DNA of 64,000 nucleotides from Nematopogon swammerdamellus (GCA_946902875.1 OX336349.1:16143891-16207890); one strand, 5' to 3'; counted from the first letter of the stretch, positions 46,132 to 57,025 are shown. The notes: generated by a model not told the origin, from the sequence alone. A program made the numbers and translations.

Positions 46132-46505
46132 ATTTAAAAAAATTATTTGGTCGTTATTAAAAAAAAATTGGTTGTCTGTAAAGTCGGTTTACGGACGATA
46201 GTTTTACGTGATGACGTGGAATAATCGTAGTGCATAGAGCAAAGATCAGTAATAATTCTATTCAATAGAAAGATTAATCATCTTGTGACTGGCCATCAAT
46301 AAACTTCTGTTGTCTGAACTTGACAGTTTTACTTCTTAAGACGTTTCCATGGTAACTTTGACTATACCGATTGTGCCTCTCTATCGCTTGTTACGCGCTC
46401 TCGCTTGCACACACAGGCTCAGATGGAACGTGACACTTTTTCGTGTGTGCAGCCGGTGTTCATCAATTTATGATGACGTGACGTCATCACGTCAAAACAT
46501 ACTTT
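46132..46505 (+). repeat. Interspersed repeat, family I
   Basis: Plus copy of the 2462-2727 element with a 130-bp interior not shared by it. Confidence 0.65.
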
Positions 46506-47090
46506 ATTTATTTGCGTTAGTGGCGGTCAGTTTGAACCATAGATAAAATTCGAGGTATGTGGTTTGAACAACACAAAAAAAAACAGGATTTCGAAGAATA
46601 CAAAATTTATATTTTCGGTGGAAAATTGAAACATTTTGGCCCTTAAGTACATTCTAGGTAGACGTCATAAATCTAGCAGTTAACTTTGTCAACGAATATG
46701 TATATTTAACTTATTTTCTTATTATTATTATATATATACTATTTATCTTATTATATTAACTAACAATGTTATTCTATCTTAAAAAGTTTAAATCTAATCC
46801 CAAAAAAAAATAAAATTAATCCGTCTGTCCCCGACGAGCCGGAATTAAGAAAAAATACTATGTAGTTAAATCAATTTTGGATAGTATTTTATGTACTCGT
46901 AACTACTTACCTAATTTGTAAGAATGATTCTGTGTGCCTGAACCTAATAAAAAAATTAAAAATACATAACAATTAATACCTAAATTTTATTACGCGGTGC
47001 TAGCAATATATGAGTCAACGTGCGCGGTATCCATTTCAACTTCCATACGGATCAATTTGGGCAAAAGCAATGTTTGTCAACCCATCACGT
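46506..47090. other. No recognised feature
   Basis: AT-rich intron DNA before a small SINE piece. Confidence 0.45.
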
Positions 47091-47195
47091 TAGCCTCGGT
47101 AGCTCTGTTGAGCAATGGATCGACGTGGAATCGTGAAATTAAACACATTCGATTGGTTCGGATTTCACGTAAAACTGTAGGTCCCTTCCATTTGA
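47091..47195 (+). mobile_element. 5S-SINE 5' fragment
   Basis: GCCTCGGTAGCTCTGTTGAG and CACGTAAAACTGTAGGTCCC with the 5S core deleted. Confidence 0.6.
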
Positions 47196-47433
47196 AATGG
47201 GCCATTTCCCCGCCGCCGTTTCGACTCCACCGACACACTCCCGCCGCCGGGCCGCCATGCGGTTTTTTAAACTTTTGCCCAATTTACTATGCTGACACCA
47301 TGCGAGGGACAACTCGACTCGTTTTCCTGACATGATCTGGTTCACCAGCGTTTATGGTCTGATATCGTCAGCTTCCACAAAAAAAAACCTCAATTTCTAG
47401 TCTCCGCTAATCACAACTCCTCTCCAATTATAG

Positions 47434-47640
47434 CATCGGCGCAAGAGCCCGCGGAGCGCGGCCTGGTGAAGACTCCGGTGACGGACGTGTGCCTTGGCTG
47501 CATCTGTCAGGCGGTCTCCGGCTGCAAGCAGAACGTGCAGTGCGAGGGCGACGTGTGCGGACTCTTCCGCATCACCTGGGCCTACTGGGCCGACTCCGGC
47601 AAACCCACCAACGGCGGAGAGTCGCCTGACGCGCCGGACG
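47434..47640 (+). CDS. i-type lysozyme Lyz1, exon 2 (destabilase domain, first half)
   Basis: Starting after TATAG at 47429-47433, the exon encodes VCLGCICQAVSGC, then CEGDVCGLFRITWAYWADSG and KPTNGGESPDAPD, and ends at a GTACGT donor. The cysteine pattern CLxCIC...SGC...C...CGLF is diagnostic of the invertebrate-type lysozyme/destabilase family. In clam i-type lysozyme the catalytic pair is Glu in the CNVESGC segment and Asp before the CG; here the Glu position is Val (CQAVSGC), while the Asp before VCG is kept. Loss of the Glu is usual in insect members and argues against muramidase activity. Length 207 nt, phase 1 at both ends. Confidence 0.93.
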
Positions 47641-47745
47641 GTACGTGTGCTCACATATCATCTGTCAGGCGGCCACAGGCTGCGAGCGAGATGTGTGCAG
47701 AACTTTCCGCATCACCTGGGCCCACCGGACAGCGGGCTGCTTAAG
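47641..47745 (+). pseudogene. Decayed partial second copy of Lyz1 exon 2
   Basis: Directly after the exon 2 donor, a degenerate copy of the exon core restarts at an offset of 158 bp: CATCTGTCAGGCGG recurs at 47659, followed by a recognisable GGCTGC...GTGTGC and TTCCGCATCACCTGGGCC. It carries deletions and has no acceptor of its own, so it should be spliced out with intron 2. Confidence 0.7.
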
Positions 47746-47772
47746 TTTATTCTGACCTCGTACCTACATTAT

Positions 47773-47970
47773 TTTATATGGAACCTGACACGGTTGGCTA
47801 CATCACCTACAACACCCGTGTTGTTAGCCCGTAAGACCTTGGTGAGCTAGGTGTCATGACAGTACTTCTCTTTGGTCGTGCTGGCTACATAGAACTGGAC
47901 GGAAAACACCAGCTATTTACATCGTCGCTTCAACCGACCTTTCATTCAGTTGCGGTGGTACCAACCGTGG
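47773..47970 (-). mobile_element. 5S-SINE, 3' part
   Basis: ACACGGTTGGCTACATCACC through TTGCGGTGGTACCAACC, within Lyz1 intron 2. Confidence 0.7.
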
Positions 47971-47999
47971 TGGTACCACGAACCGTGGTGGGGGGAGGG

Positions 48000-48236
48000 G
48001 TTCCCTCGTCCCTTACTAGGTGGTAGGCTCAAATTGTAGCCGACTGGGTTGGTACCACCGTACTGGATGTAAGATGGCCGCATAGTAGCTTCGACTGTGT
48101 TCTCCTCTAGTCCAGTATAGCCAGCAATCCTGGGAAGTCTTCGGTATGGCACCTACCTTCTTGGAGGTGATATTGGCTGGTCGGAAAATGTGCTTTGGCC
48201 CCTCCGACTAAGCAACCCATACCGGATTACATAAAA
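48000..48236 (+). mobile_element. tRNA-derived SINE, 3' part
   Basis: ACTAGGTGGTAGGCTCAAAT through ACCGGATTACATAAAAAA. Confidence 0.75.
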
Positions 48237-48574
48237 AAACGTTGTAGGCTTCTAAATAATTATAGGCTTCCGTACGTGGTACGGAAACCTAAAAACCGCT
48301 ACTACCTATACAATTGGATGAAGACAAATTGGCCTCATTATTAAAAAAAACTACATTGTACTCAAGTCTAGACCGTTATGCAGTCAAAAGTAACAAATTG
48401 TTTTTCTCGTGTTCGTCATAGGTTTTAGCATAATTAAAAGGCCATCAGTATACGGGGCTGTCTCGCATCCGGTAGAACCACAGATCAGTGAATTTGTGCC
48501 TAGATGGGCTATAAACACCTGCTTAATTGCGACATCGGCTGGATGCCACATGTCGCAACAATGTCGCGCTATCC

Positions 48575-48960
48575 ATAAAAAACCGGCCAAGTGCGAGTCG
48601 AACTCGCGCACCGAGGGTTCCGTATCGCCATGTCATGGTTAGCGCCACTCACGCCATCTGTGGCGTGTTTTATGAAATGCTTCATATTAGTTAAAATTCG
48701 TGAGTAGTTAAAATGCTTCATACTGTTTTCGGTAGATGGCGCGCATACACTTTTTAGTTTCTTGTATGGGCACCCTGTGAATTTTTTACTTTTTCTTATT
48801 TTTATTATTTGTTGTTATATCGGCAATAATAACACATATTCTGTGAAAATTTCAATGGGCTACTTATCACGGTTCAAGAGATACAGCCCTCGGACAGACA
48901 GACAGACAGACGGCGTAGGCTTAGTAATAAGGTCTCGTACGATGGATGTGGAACCCTAAA
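48575..48960 (-). repeat. Family B interspersed repeat, full length
   Basis: ACCGGCCAAGTGCGAGTCGA through GGCGTAGGCTTAGTAATA, the most complete copy of the minus orientation. Confidence 0.8.
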
Positions 48961-49765
48961 AAAGAACATCGCCTAGAGTTGTACTTACATTGTGAATGGC
49001 AGAGGATGTCAACATTTTTATACGCTCTCATTGGCTGTAGATGTCGACATGCGGTCGTAGAGCGGTCGCATAGCACAGTGTCAGTATCCGCATTGCTGCC
49101 ATTCGTAGGTAGGAATTTTGACGACGACGACCCGCCCCGTGTGTAATATACAGGTGCGCTTGTTGGTTCATCTAGCCACCAATCGTCTGATCTGTTGCTA
49201 GCCGCACTGGCACGAGACTGGTTTGACATTGAAACTTCTTCGGTAGCACATCTCCGCAAATCTGTATGCGTGCTTCTTCCGATTCTGATTTCCTGGTACT
49301 TTAAGGCTACCTGGTAATTCTTAAGTAGGTAGGCATGAGACGAATTTCCGCTTATTAAAAATAATTTGGAATTGCTATAATGGAATGAATCAGAACGCAA
49401 TTAAAATTATGACTTTAACAATAATGACCACTGTGCGGTGCTTTGTATCAATTAATTTTTTTTCTTTGTTTCCAGCAATAGTTCCCTGAATGTTTCTTTC
49501 TTTGTCGTCCATCGAGCATTTAATTCATATTTTCATTAAATTTTCATATATTTTTTTATATCGACCTAAATACGTACAGCAATTTGTGCATTTTTAGTAA
49601 ATAAAAAATTTGGTTATACGAAACTGTAAGTCGTAGTAACTGAAAAATATTATTAACGCCACAACCAATCGGAACTCACTGAAATCTCGTAAGTCATTGA
49701 AATATCAATGGAAATACGAGAAGAGAAGTTACAACACTCCAGAAAAATCACTCCAAATATTTTTA
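48961..49765. other. Lyz1 intron 2, no named feature
   Basis: A 159-codon minus-strand frame (48921-49400) has no recognisable motif and overlaps family B, so I do not call it. Confidence 0.4.
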
Positions 49766-50168
49766 TAGGATCTGAAATAGTTGACTACATCACCTACTAC
49801 ACCCGTATGTCAGCCCATAAGACCTTAGTTTACTAGTTTTTTTTTTTGTACATAATTAATTAAAAAAAAAACGCATATTTTACATAATATTTCGACTATT
49901 CTTTGTCATCGACAGATAAAAAAAATTTCAAATATATATGTACAAGTTTACTAGGTGCCATGTCAGCGCTTCCCGTTTGAACGTGCCGGCTACATTGAAC
50001 TGGACGGAAAACACGAACTATTTACATTATACGCTTCGACCGACCGTTCGTTCATTCAGTGCGGTTGTACCAACTCGGGCGGGCGGGTTCAACTATACGC
50101 CTAGTGAAGTACCTGAGAAAGACCTACAGTTTTACGGGGAATCCGCATCAGGGTTAGCCTCAACTATC
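49766..50168 (-). mobile_element. 5S-SINE split by an AT-rich insertion
   Basis: The 3' tip (49770-49835) and body (49945-50168) are separated by about 100 bp of AT-rich sequence; both breakpoints fall at CTAG(G). Confidence 0.7.
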
Positions 50169-50308
50169 GACGTTAAATGTCTTCTCATCCTGCAACATGA
50201 TATAATTAAAAAAAATAATGCATTAGCCAATCGCTCTAGGCATAAGATAAAACTAAGGCGTAGAAAATAGGCTTAATGCGAATTTAATGAAGAAATGTTG
50301 TGTTGCAG

Positions 50309-50382
50309 CTTACCGGAACTGCGTGACGGAACCGTACTGCGCCGCGCGCGCCGTGCAGGGCTACATGGCTCGCTTCGGACAG
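50309..50382 (+). CDS. i-type lysozyme Lyz1, exon 3
   Basis: A 74-nt exon between TTGCAG and GTCAGT. With the one carried-over base it encodes 25 residues, AYRNCVTEPYC then AARAVQGYMARFGQ, the conserved i-type segment with CxxxxxC and the QGYMxR/KFG helix. It ends in phase 0. A 32-bp minisatellite starts about 35 bp after the donor. Confidence 0.92.
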
Positions 50383-50414
50383 GTCAGTGTAACCTAACAT
50401 TCCCTGCGAGACGC

Positions 50415-50868
50415 GTGATTTCCATGACGGAAAAACACATATCGTATCGACCTCGTGTCCATGACGGAAATACACATATCAACCACGTGTCCATGACGGA
50501 AATACACATATCAACCTCGTGTCCATGACGGATATACACATATCAACCTCGTACCCATGACGGAAATACACATATCAACCTCGTGTCCATGACGAAAATA
50601 CACATATCAACCTCGTGTCCATGACGGAAATACACATATCAACCTCGTGTCCATGACGGAAATACACATATCAACCTCGTGTCCATGACGGAAATACACA
50701 TATCAACCTCGTGTCCATGACGGAAATACACATATTATCAACCTCGTGTCCATGACGGAAATACACATATCAAACTCGTGTCCATGACGGAAATACACAT
50801 ATCAAACTCGTGTCCATGACGGAAATACACATATCAACCTCATGTCCATGACCCTCATTCCTTGACTA
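50415..50868 (+). repeat. 32-bp minisatellite in Lyz1 intron 3
   Basis: About 14 copies of a 32-bp unit containing CCATGACGGAAATACACATA, nearly identical in the centre and degenerate at the left end; one unit has a 3-base expansion. A stray related piece occurs at 51240-51300, suggesting a once larger or mobile repeat. Confidence 0.95.
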
Positions 50869-51663
50869 TTATTAATCTTTGACTAATGTTATTGTATCAA
50901 ATTATTTTATTTTTAACGCAGCTTATCTGTGATTTAGGATAGGGATATTGACAATTCTATTGATGCTATTGTACCATGTTTTAAAAATTACATTGACAAG
51001 TTTATTAACGCTAATTTAAGTAGATAGTAGTAGTATTAGGTAAGTGCAGTAGTAGTCTATAAGCATAAGATAGCTTGTTTTTGTCTTTTATCTGGTTCTG
51101 CGCAGCCCTTGTCATTGTTTGTCATTGTTTCCATTGTGTTTAATTATTGTTTTTCATTGTTGTTACATTTCGAAAGATAACGAATTCAAGTGCAAAATTT
51201 ATTTGCCTACGAATGATAATAAAAACACCACCTAAACACCACGTAAATACACAATCAAACTCGTGCCCATGATAGAAATGCACATATAAAACTCGAAATG
51301 AGTAAAATAGCGGTGTTTGTCGATACGAGGCAAAACCGATACCTCACATACTCAAGGTCTTACTCATTCATTACTGATTGGACACCAGCCGTTCGAAATC
51401 GTATTTCCAGGAACCTTTTTAATATTTCACACAACAGTATGTCAACAATTCTCTGAATTATCTGAGGAAAACCACCGCCGCTGGAGGCAGTTTACAGATC
51501 CGGATGTACATTATAATTAATTTAGCTTATTTCTGTTCATTATTCAACTTGAGATAGCCATAATTGTGATCATTTAAGTAGTTATCTCACAGTTCGAACA
51601 CGTTTAACAAAGTGGAAGATGAACTGAAACCGTCTGTCAAATTATGATGACGTCTTGTGGCAG
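50869..51663. other. Lyz1 intron 3 remainder
   Basis: Non-coding apart from a stray minisatellite unit at 51240-51300; the frame at 51317-51520 has no recognisable motif. Confidence 0.5.
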
Positions 51664-51762
51664 GACTGCAACGGCGACGATGAGATCAACTGCTACGGCC
51701 ACATGGCGATCCACAAGCTGGGCGGCTACGCTGCTCCGGCGAACTGTCCTCCAGTGCGTTAA
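51664..51762 (+). CDS. Lyz1 partial exon-4 copy 1 (alternative or cryptic last exon)
   Basis: Preceded by a full acceptor (GTCTTGTGGCAG), this 33-codon frame reads DCNGDDEINCYGHMAIHKL, then GGYAAPANCPPVR and stop. It matches the first two thirds of the real exon 4 but lacks one G in the TACGGCTGC stretch, which changes GYGC to GYAAPANC and brings a stop. Splicing exon 3 to this acceptor would give a shorter lysozyme lacking the C-terminal VFNQC segment. Whether it is used is unknown. Confidence 0.55.
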   Translation, partial: DCNGDDEINCYGHMAIHKLGGYAAPANCPPVR

Positions 51763-51785
51763 CTAATGATTATGTCTTGTGGCAG

Positions 51786-51884
51786 GACTGTAACTGCGAC
51801 GGCGAGATCAACTGCTACGACCACATGGCGTTCCACAAGCTGGGAGGCTTCGCTGCTCCGGCGAACTGTCCTCCCGTGCGTTAA
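51786..51884 (+). CDS. Lyz1 partial exon-4 copy 2 (alternative or cryptic last exon)
   Basis: Exactly 122 bp after copy 1, with its own CAG acceptor. It reads DCNCDGEINCYDHMAFHKL, then GGFAAPANCPPVR and stop, and shares the one-base deletion of copy 1. Gly4 of the calcium-loop pattern is changed to Cys here. Confidence 0.55.
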   Translation, partial: DCNCDGEINCYDHMAFHKLGGFAAPANCPPVR

Positions 51885-51907
51885 CTAACGATTATGTCTT
51901 GTGGCAG

Positions 51908-52057
51908 GACTGCAACGGCGACGGCGAGATCAACTGCTACGACCACATGGCGATCCACAAGAAGGGCGGTTACGGATGTTCCGGCGAACTGCCGTACCAG
52001 TATGTCAACGTCTTTAACCAGTGCATCGCGGCGGTGGCCGCCAACCAACAGGGATAG
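51908..52057 (+). CDS. i-type lysozyme Lyz1, exon 4 (terminal)
   Basis: This 50-codon exon begins DCNGDGEINCYDHMAIHKK, continues GGYGCSGELPYQYVNVFNQC and ends AAVAANQQG-stop. It is the third and only complete member of a 122-bp repeat series. Assembled with exons 1-3 the product is 164 aa, typical for insect i-type lysozymes. The first 12 residues fit the EF-hand/dockerin loop pattern (D1, N3, D5, G6, I8, D12). Candidate poly(A) signals AATAAA occur at 52468-52473 and 52611-52616. Confidence 0.92.
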   Translation, partial: DCNGDGEINCYDHMAIHKKGGYGCSGELPYQYVNVFNQCIAAVAANQQG

Positions 52058-52649
52058 GAACATCGATGTCAATGTGCCGCCTATTAGGGTCATCGCATCA
52101 TCATTTTGCCGACAGAAGAAACAACATATTAGTAATCGTTCATCACTTTAGTTCTTGTCGTCACACTCAATTATATTGATTGACCGAACTTAATATTTAT
52201 TTTCTAGGTTAATTAAGATACAACGTTTTTAATTTATATCCGAAAATGATTCCACAATCACAATAATACAGGTCACACGTGGTCTGCGTCATTAGTTTGT
52301 TACGTGCAAGTGTGAAGTTTTCTAACAAAATTAATCTCATTATATAGTGCTTGTATTTACTAGTTGTAATAAGTTATAATTTTGTACTTAGGCATAAATA
52401 TTTCTTTAATTAAGGATCACGAAACTGTAGGAAATAATTTCGAAGCACAGAATAATTACAAACATGAAATAAATGTATTATTTATTATAGTGCTTTGAAC
52501 ATATTTTCAAATCTTGCACAATCATTTCAATTAAGTTATGAATATTTTTAATATTAAATAATATGTCAGTGCCATAGACAGTTTGTTTAAATTTCTTCCC
52601 GATTATGAGTAATAAAAAGTTTATTTATAAAAATATTTTTTTATATCTT

Positions 52650-52745
52650 CACTGACATGGCACCTAGTTCACCCGGTGTTATGGGTCGACATCACGGATG
52701 TTGTAGGTGATGTAGCCAACCGTGTCAGTTTCCATTAAAAAAAAT
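52650..52745 (+). mobile_element. 5S-SINE 3' fragment
   Basis: CACTGACATGGCACCTAGTT through GTCAGTTTCCATTAAAA, just beyond the Lyz1 poly(A) signals. Confidence 0.75.
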
Positions 52746-52950
52746 CCCAGAGAAACTGAACACCCTTTTATTATTGACATTGAACTTTTGAGAATCCTTC
52801 AGTTCTCAAAATCGTTTCTTTTGTCGTGCCACTATGGTGTGGGTGGAAATATCTTCCGTCGAGTGTGTTTCCCGAATCCTTTAGGGCCTAAAGAATTCGG
52901 CCTAAAGTTTAGGCAATCCGAATTATGTAATCCGTTCGCAATACTGGTAT
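52746..52950 (+). pseudogene. CR1/Jockey LINE relic
   Basis: RETEHPFIIDIELL and FSKSFLL match the polymerase C-terminus (as at 38215-38300). Confidence 0.65.
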
Positions 52951-53103
52951 GGGATTTTTGGTAATTTTCAAAAATAAAGAAACAAAATCGTATCTTTATA
53001 CCACCTGACATCTGACAAAAGGTATCATGGGTCAAAACGTTGCAAATGACCCCACTTACCTTAAAAAAAAAATTTCGGTCGATGTGCCGAACACCCTGCA
53101 GTG

Positions 53104-53503
53104 TTTTTTTTTTTTTTTTTTTTTTTATGGAAACTGACACGGTTGGCTACATCACCTACAACGTCCGTGATGTCAGCCCATAACACCGGGTGAACTAGGT
53201 GCCATGTCAGTGCTTCCCCCTTTGATCGTGCCGGCTACACTGAACTGGTCGGAAAACACAAACTATTTACATAGCCGTTTTGACCGACGTTTCATTCAGT
53301 GCGGTGGTACCAACCCGGGCGGGTTAAACCCTACCACCAAGTAAGATTAGGAGGGAAGGGACCTACAGTTTTACGAGGAATCCGAACCTCGGTCAGCCTC
53401 CAACGGTCAGCGGTCACCCATCCAAGTACTGACCGCACCCAGCGTTGCTTAACATTCAATAGCGACAGTTGACTGTCTGCACCACTGAGCTATCGAGGCT
53501 GAC
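53104..53503 (-). mobile_element. 5S-SINE, full length, young subfamily
   Basis: Poly-T of 23 bases at the left; nearly identical to 6007-6397, indicating recent mobility. Confidence 0.88.
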
Positions 53504-54309
53504 AAAAAACGTGTAAACAAAAAAAGATAAATAAATAAATATACATTAAAAAAATAAATAAAAAAACTACATTTATGATAAACAATGGGAAGAGGAAGGG
53601 AGTGGGTTTGTTGATGTGATTTTGTGAGTCCGAATGATTATTTGAAACTTTGAGCAATAAATAAACTAAAATAATAAAAATAATAAATAAATAAAAATAA
53701 GGATGCTGTAAGTCAGTGCTTCTAAAAGTTTTACCGTATGTGGACCCCCATATGAATTTTTTTTTTCATTTGAGGTCCTCAGCAGATTTTTTTGTGAAGT
53801 TATATTAAATAACAGAACAGTACCTATTCACGTCGCTCTTGAAGAGAGACCCTAATTTGGGGGAAATATGTACAGGGAGAGCGTTTCAGTGTTTACCGGT
53901 TCTGTAAAGCTTATCTTCTGCAAGTTCTCAAACTGATGAAGTAGGTACTTAATGTTTAATTATTCTCCTCACGCGGGGCGTAAGTACCTATGTATCAACA
54001 TTTATTACCGACGTGGTGGGTAGTAAGATGTTTTACAGCGATTAGCTGGAACTAGAGGCAATCATGTAATCCGCGCTAAAGGTGACGCGACTAAAGGAAT
54101 TGGTCGTGAATCGTTAGGTATTTTTATTTGTTTAACCATTTCTAGCTGCTTCATTGCTGATTCTACCAGTTACATTGTTCCGGCGTGACCGTTCGGTGCT
54201 CAAACAAGCTTAGGTACCTAATTATTGGCAAGAGACGATACTTTAAAACTGCACAATAGTAATTTAGGTATATTGGTTATATTGAAAAGCTAAAACATTA
54301 ATACTGAAA
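53504..54309. other. Lyz1-Lyz2 intergenic region
   Basis: AT-rich with TAAA-rich simple sequence at 53525-53700; no gene. It must hold the Lyz2 promoter, for which I see no convincing TATA element. Confidence 0.5.
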
Positions 54310-54361
54310 ATGAAAATATACATTTTGATAGTGTTGGCAGTTTGTGTAACTGCGTCATTCG
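54310..54361 (+). CDS. i-type lysozyme Lyz2, exon 1 (signal peptide)
   Basis: The exon encodes MKIYILIVLAVCVTASFG, a compact signal peptide, before a GTAAGT donor at 54362. Phase 1 (52 nt), the same phase as Lyz1 exon 1. Cleavage after SFG or the following Ala is plausible. No clear TATA box precedes it. Intron 1 (54362-55918) holds a minus-strand 5S-SINE and a full-length tRNA-derived SINE. Confidence 0.75.
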
Positions 54362-55010
54362 GTAAGTTGAATGTTCTTTATGTAGATTTAGGGTTCCCGG
54401 TAAGAACTCTTATAATATCGATCATGTATCTATCTGTCCATCCGTCTGTCAACCCGTCTATCTATATGTCCGTGACTCGTGCTGTCTGCGGCGATTATTC
54501 CGAAACGTAACGACTCAATAGGTACCTCTAAAAAAATATTTTGGTAGTCAATATTTTGAATGTATATATATGTATATGTATAGTCATGAAAACTACTTTA
54601 GTGTACCTATCTTTAGCGGTTAAGCGGCGCCCAGGTATGCTTATGATCACACAAGACCGACCGACGACCGACCGCACCACTGAGCCACCGAGGCTAAATC
54701 TTGAATTTCAATTCTCACACTCAACTCTTTTGCTACTACCTATTAAACGACTCTCAAACATCGAACGGTTGGTTGGAAGAAATTTATGTAACCCCTTACA
54801 TAAATTTGTTCATAAAGTCCGCCTGTGCATCTCATATAAATGCTCTTATTAACTGCTTATTACTTTTAAGTGTGCAGCAATAAAATATTTTCTATCTATC
54901 TATAACAAAAACTGCTCAAAATAAGATCGCCTCGTACGAGGCGAGGCAGTAAAAATGCACATCGGGTAAGGTATGCACGTTAATTTTTCTCGTCCGCACT
55001 TTAGGCAGAT

Positions 55011-55256
55011 CTTTTTTTTTTTTTTTTTATGGAAACTGACACGGTTGGCTACATCACCTACAACATCCGTGATGTCAGCCCATAACACCGGGTGAACTTG
55101 GTGCCACGTCAGCCTTCCCTTCGGTCGTGCCGGCTACACTGAACTGGACGGAAAACACAAACTATTTACATAGCCGTTTCGACCGACCTTTCATTCAGTG
55201 TGGTGGTACCAACCCGGGCGGGTTAAACCCTACCACCTAGTAATATAAGAAGGGAG
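55011..55256 (-). mobile_element. 5S-SINE, truncated, in Lyz2 intron 1
   Basis: Full 3' end with poly-T, ends at the AGTAATATAAGAAGGGAG block. Confidence 0.8.
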
Positions 55257-55435
55257 TCATATCCCTTAGTCGCCTTTCGATAAAGGTAAGGTTTAGTAAA
55301 GGGATGCTACGCGTGGACCTATGGTGAAATAGTGAGGTCGGAATCGCTTCGAACAGCTCCTCAGAGCATTCGCACTTGGACAGTCGATAGGAACATTAAA
55401 GTCAGTTAGTGCGACAGGGACGACGCTCTAAAATC

Positions 55436-55838
55436 GGAGGGTGGCCGAGTGGTTTGGATATCGGCTTCTCATGCGAGAGGTCCGAGGATCGAATCCGTTC
55501 GGCATGTACCAATGAGTTTTTTTCTGACGAAAAAAATTACGTGCATACCTACACCTGCTGCTTCACCGTTCGGAACCGGTGTAAAACTGTATGTCCCTTC
55601 CCTTGCCACTTACTAGGTCGTAGGCTCTAGTTGTAGCCTACTGGGTTGGTACCACCGTACTGGATGTAAGACGACCGCATAGCAGCCTCGGCTATGTTCT
55701 CCTCTAGTCCAGTATAGCCAGTAATCCAGGGAAGGCTCCGGTATGGCACCTACCTTCTCGGAGGTGATGTTGGCTGGTCAGAGCATGCGCTTTGGCCCCT
55801 TCGACTCAGCCAGACATACCGTATTACATAAAAAAAAG
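55436..55838 (+). mobile_element. tRNA-derived SINE, full-length reference copy
   Basis: The head GGTGGCCGAGTGGTTTGGAT ... GGATCGAATCC has tRNA A and B boxes with tRNA-Leu/Ser-like spacing. A unique body follows, shared by the copies at 2030, 3290, 36535, 48000 and 56787, and it ends ACCGTATTACATAAAAAAAA. Confidence 0.85.
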
Positions 55839-55918
55839 TCCACTGTCCATCTGTGCTCATGACTCGTGAAAGCAACTGTCCTGTACGTTGAAACTACAAC
55901 TCTTAGGCTTCTCCCCAG

Positions 55919-56095
55919 CCTTGTACATCTCGAACCTGGATGAGTCGTGCTTCCGCTGCTTGTGTCACGTGGTAGGCTGCGACATCTCGCACACATGCTC
56001 CGATGGCTACTGCGGACCCTTCTACATCTCCAGGCCTTACTGGACGGATGCCGGCAGACCCACCCTGCCCGATGACGACCCGGAGAGACCTGAAG
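55919..56095 (+). CDS. i-type lysozyme Lyz2, exon 2
   Basis: After CTCCCCAG the exon encodes ALYISNLDESCFRCLCHVVG, then a cysteine pair region and YCGPFYISRPYWTDAGRP, ending PDDDPERPE before GTGAGT. The CxxCLC...GC...CGPF...PYW framework identifies a diverged i-type lysozyme. The segment homologous to CNVESGC is CHVVGC, one residue shorter and without Glu. 177 nt, phase 1 both ends. Confidence 0.9.
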
Positions 56096-56139
56096 GTGAG
56101 TGGACCTAGGTAGTTGTGAACCGCTAACGCATCTAGACA

Positions 56140-56475
56140 CAGATGTCGTCTCAAATCACGCTGAATCCCGACAATCGGGGTAAGCAGAATAATCGGTGTT
56201 GTGCTGCAAGAACTCTGGTAAATTACAGCACAACACAGACAACCACGTTTCGCAAAATATCGGGACAAGATATCTATCAAGCAGCATGTAAAGCACGAAG
56301 GAAGACCCACCTGCTGCATATCTCGCTGGAAGTACCGTGCCAAGGTGAGAGGTGGCGATCCTGTCGCCCTTTAGCACGGCATCTCGCCCTTATCCCTTAT
56401 CGCCTTTACGACATGCACGGGAAGAGATGCAGTGGGGCTATTCTTTTTACGTACCGGCCCCACACGGTACTTCAG
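56140..56475 (-). repeat. Family D repeat in Lyz2 intron 2
   Basis: GACAATCGGGGTAAGCAGAA through GGCCCCACACGGTAC, the most complete minus-strand copy. Confidence 0.7.
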
Positions 56476-56670
56476 ATCGTGTGGTTGTGGTTATAAGTTC
56501 TCAAAACTCCTTCTTTCTTCTTCTGCTGCCAAATTGACTAGCAAACCACATGGACATATGATCTCAGATGGGGACACCATTCGTATAAAAAGTGTATTCT
56601 CAATTATTTCGGAAAGAGAGAAAATGTTTCTTGTCTGGAAGGTTTTCCTTACCCTTGTTTTCTGTTGCAG

Positions 56671-56744
56671 CATTCTCGGATTGTGCAAGGGATTACAACT
56701 GCTCCATCAGGATTGTGGAGAGTTACTTGGCGCGCTACGGGATG
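56671..56744 (+). CDS. i-type lysozyme Lyz2, exon 3
   Basis: A 74-nt exon between TTGCAG and GTATAA, the same length as in Lyz1 and Lyz3. It encodes AFSDCARDYNCSIRIVESYL followed by ARYGM. The short ESYLxRYG helix replaces QGYMxRFG. Confidence 0.88.
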
Positions 56745-56786
56745 GTATAACTACAATACTCAAATCTTTACGTATATTTTTTTATG

Positions 56787-57025
56787 TAATCCGGTATGGG
56801 TGGCTGAGTCGGAGGGGCCAAAACACATGCTCCGACCAGCCAAAATTACCTCCGAGAAGGTAGGTGCCATACCGGAGACTTCCCAGGATTGCTGGCTTTA
56901 CTGGACTAGAGGAGAAAACAACCGAGGCTCGTATGCGGCCATCTTACATCCAGTACGTTGGTACCAAACCAGTCGGCAACAATTTGAGCCTACCGCACCT
57001 AGTAAGGGGCAAGGGATACTTCAAG
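56787..57025 (-). mobile_element. tRNA-derived SINE, 3' half, in Lyz2 intron 3
   Basis: Begins 42 bp after the exon 3 donor: CGGTATGGGTGGCTGAGTCG through GCACCTAGTAAGGGGC. Confidence 0.75.

Noticed and set aside
50415..50868. CRISPR-like regularly spaced repeat
   Set aside because: The 32-bp units are directly adjacent with no unique spacers and lie in an intron of an insect gene; it is a minisatellite.
55436..55510. Possible tRNA-Leu/Ser gene
   Set aside because: The tRNA-like head is continuous with a 330-bp body and A-tail found at other sites, so it is a SINE.
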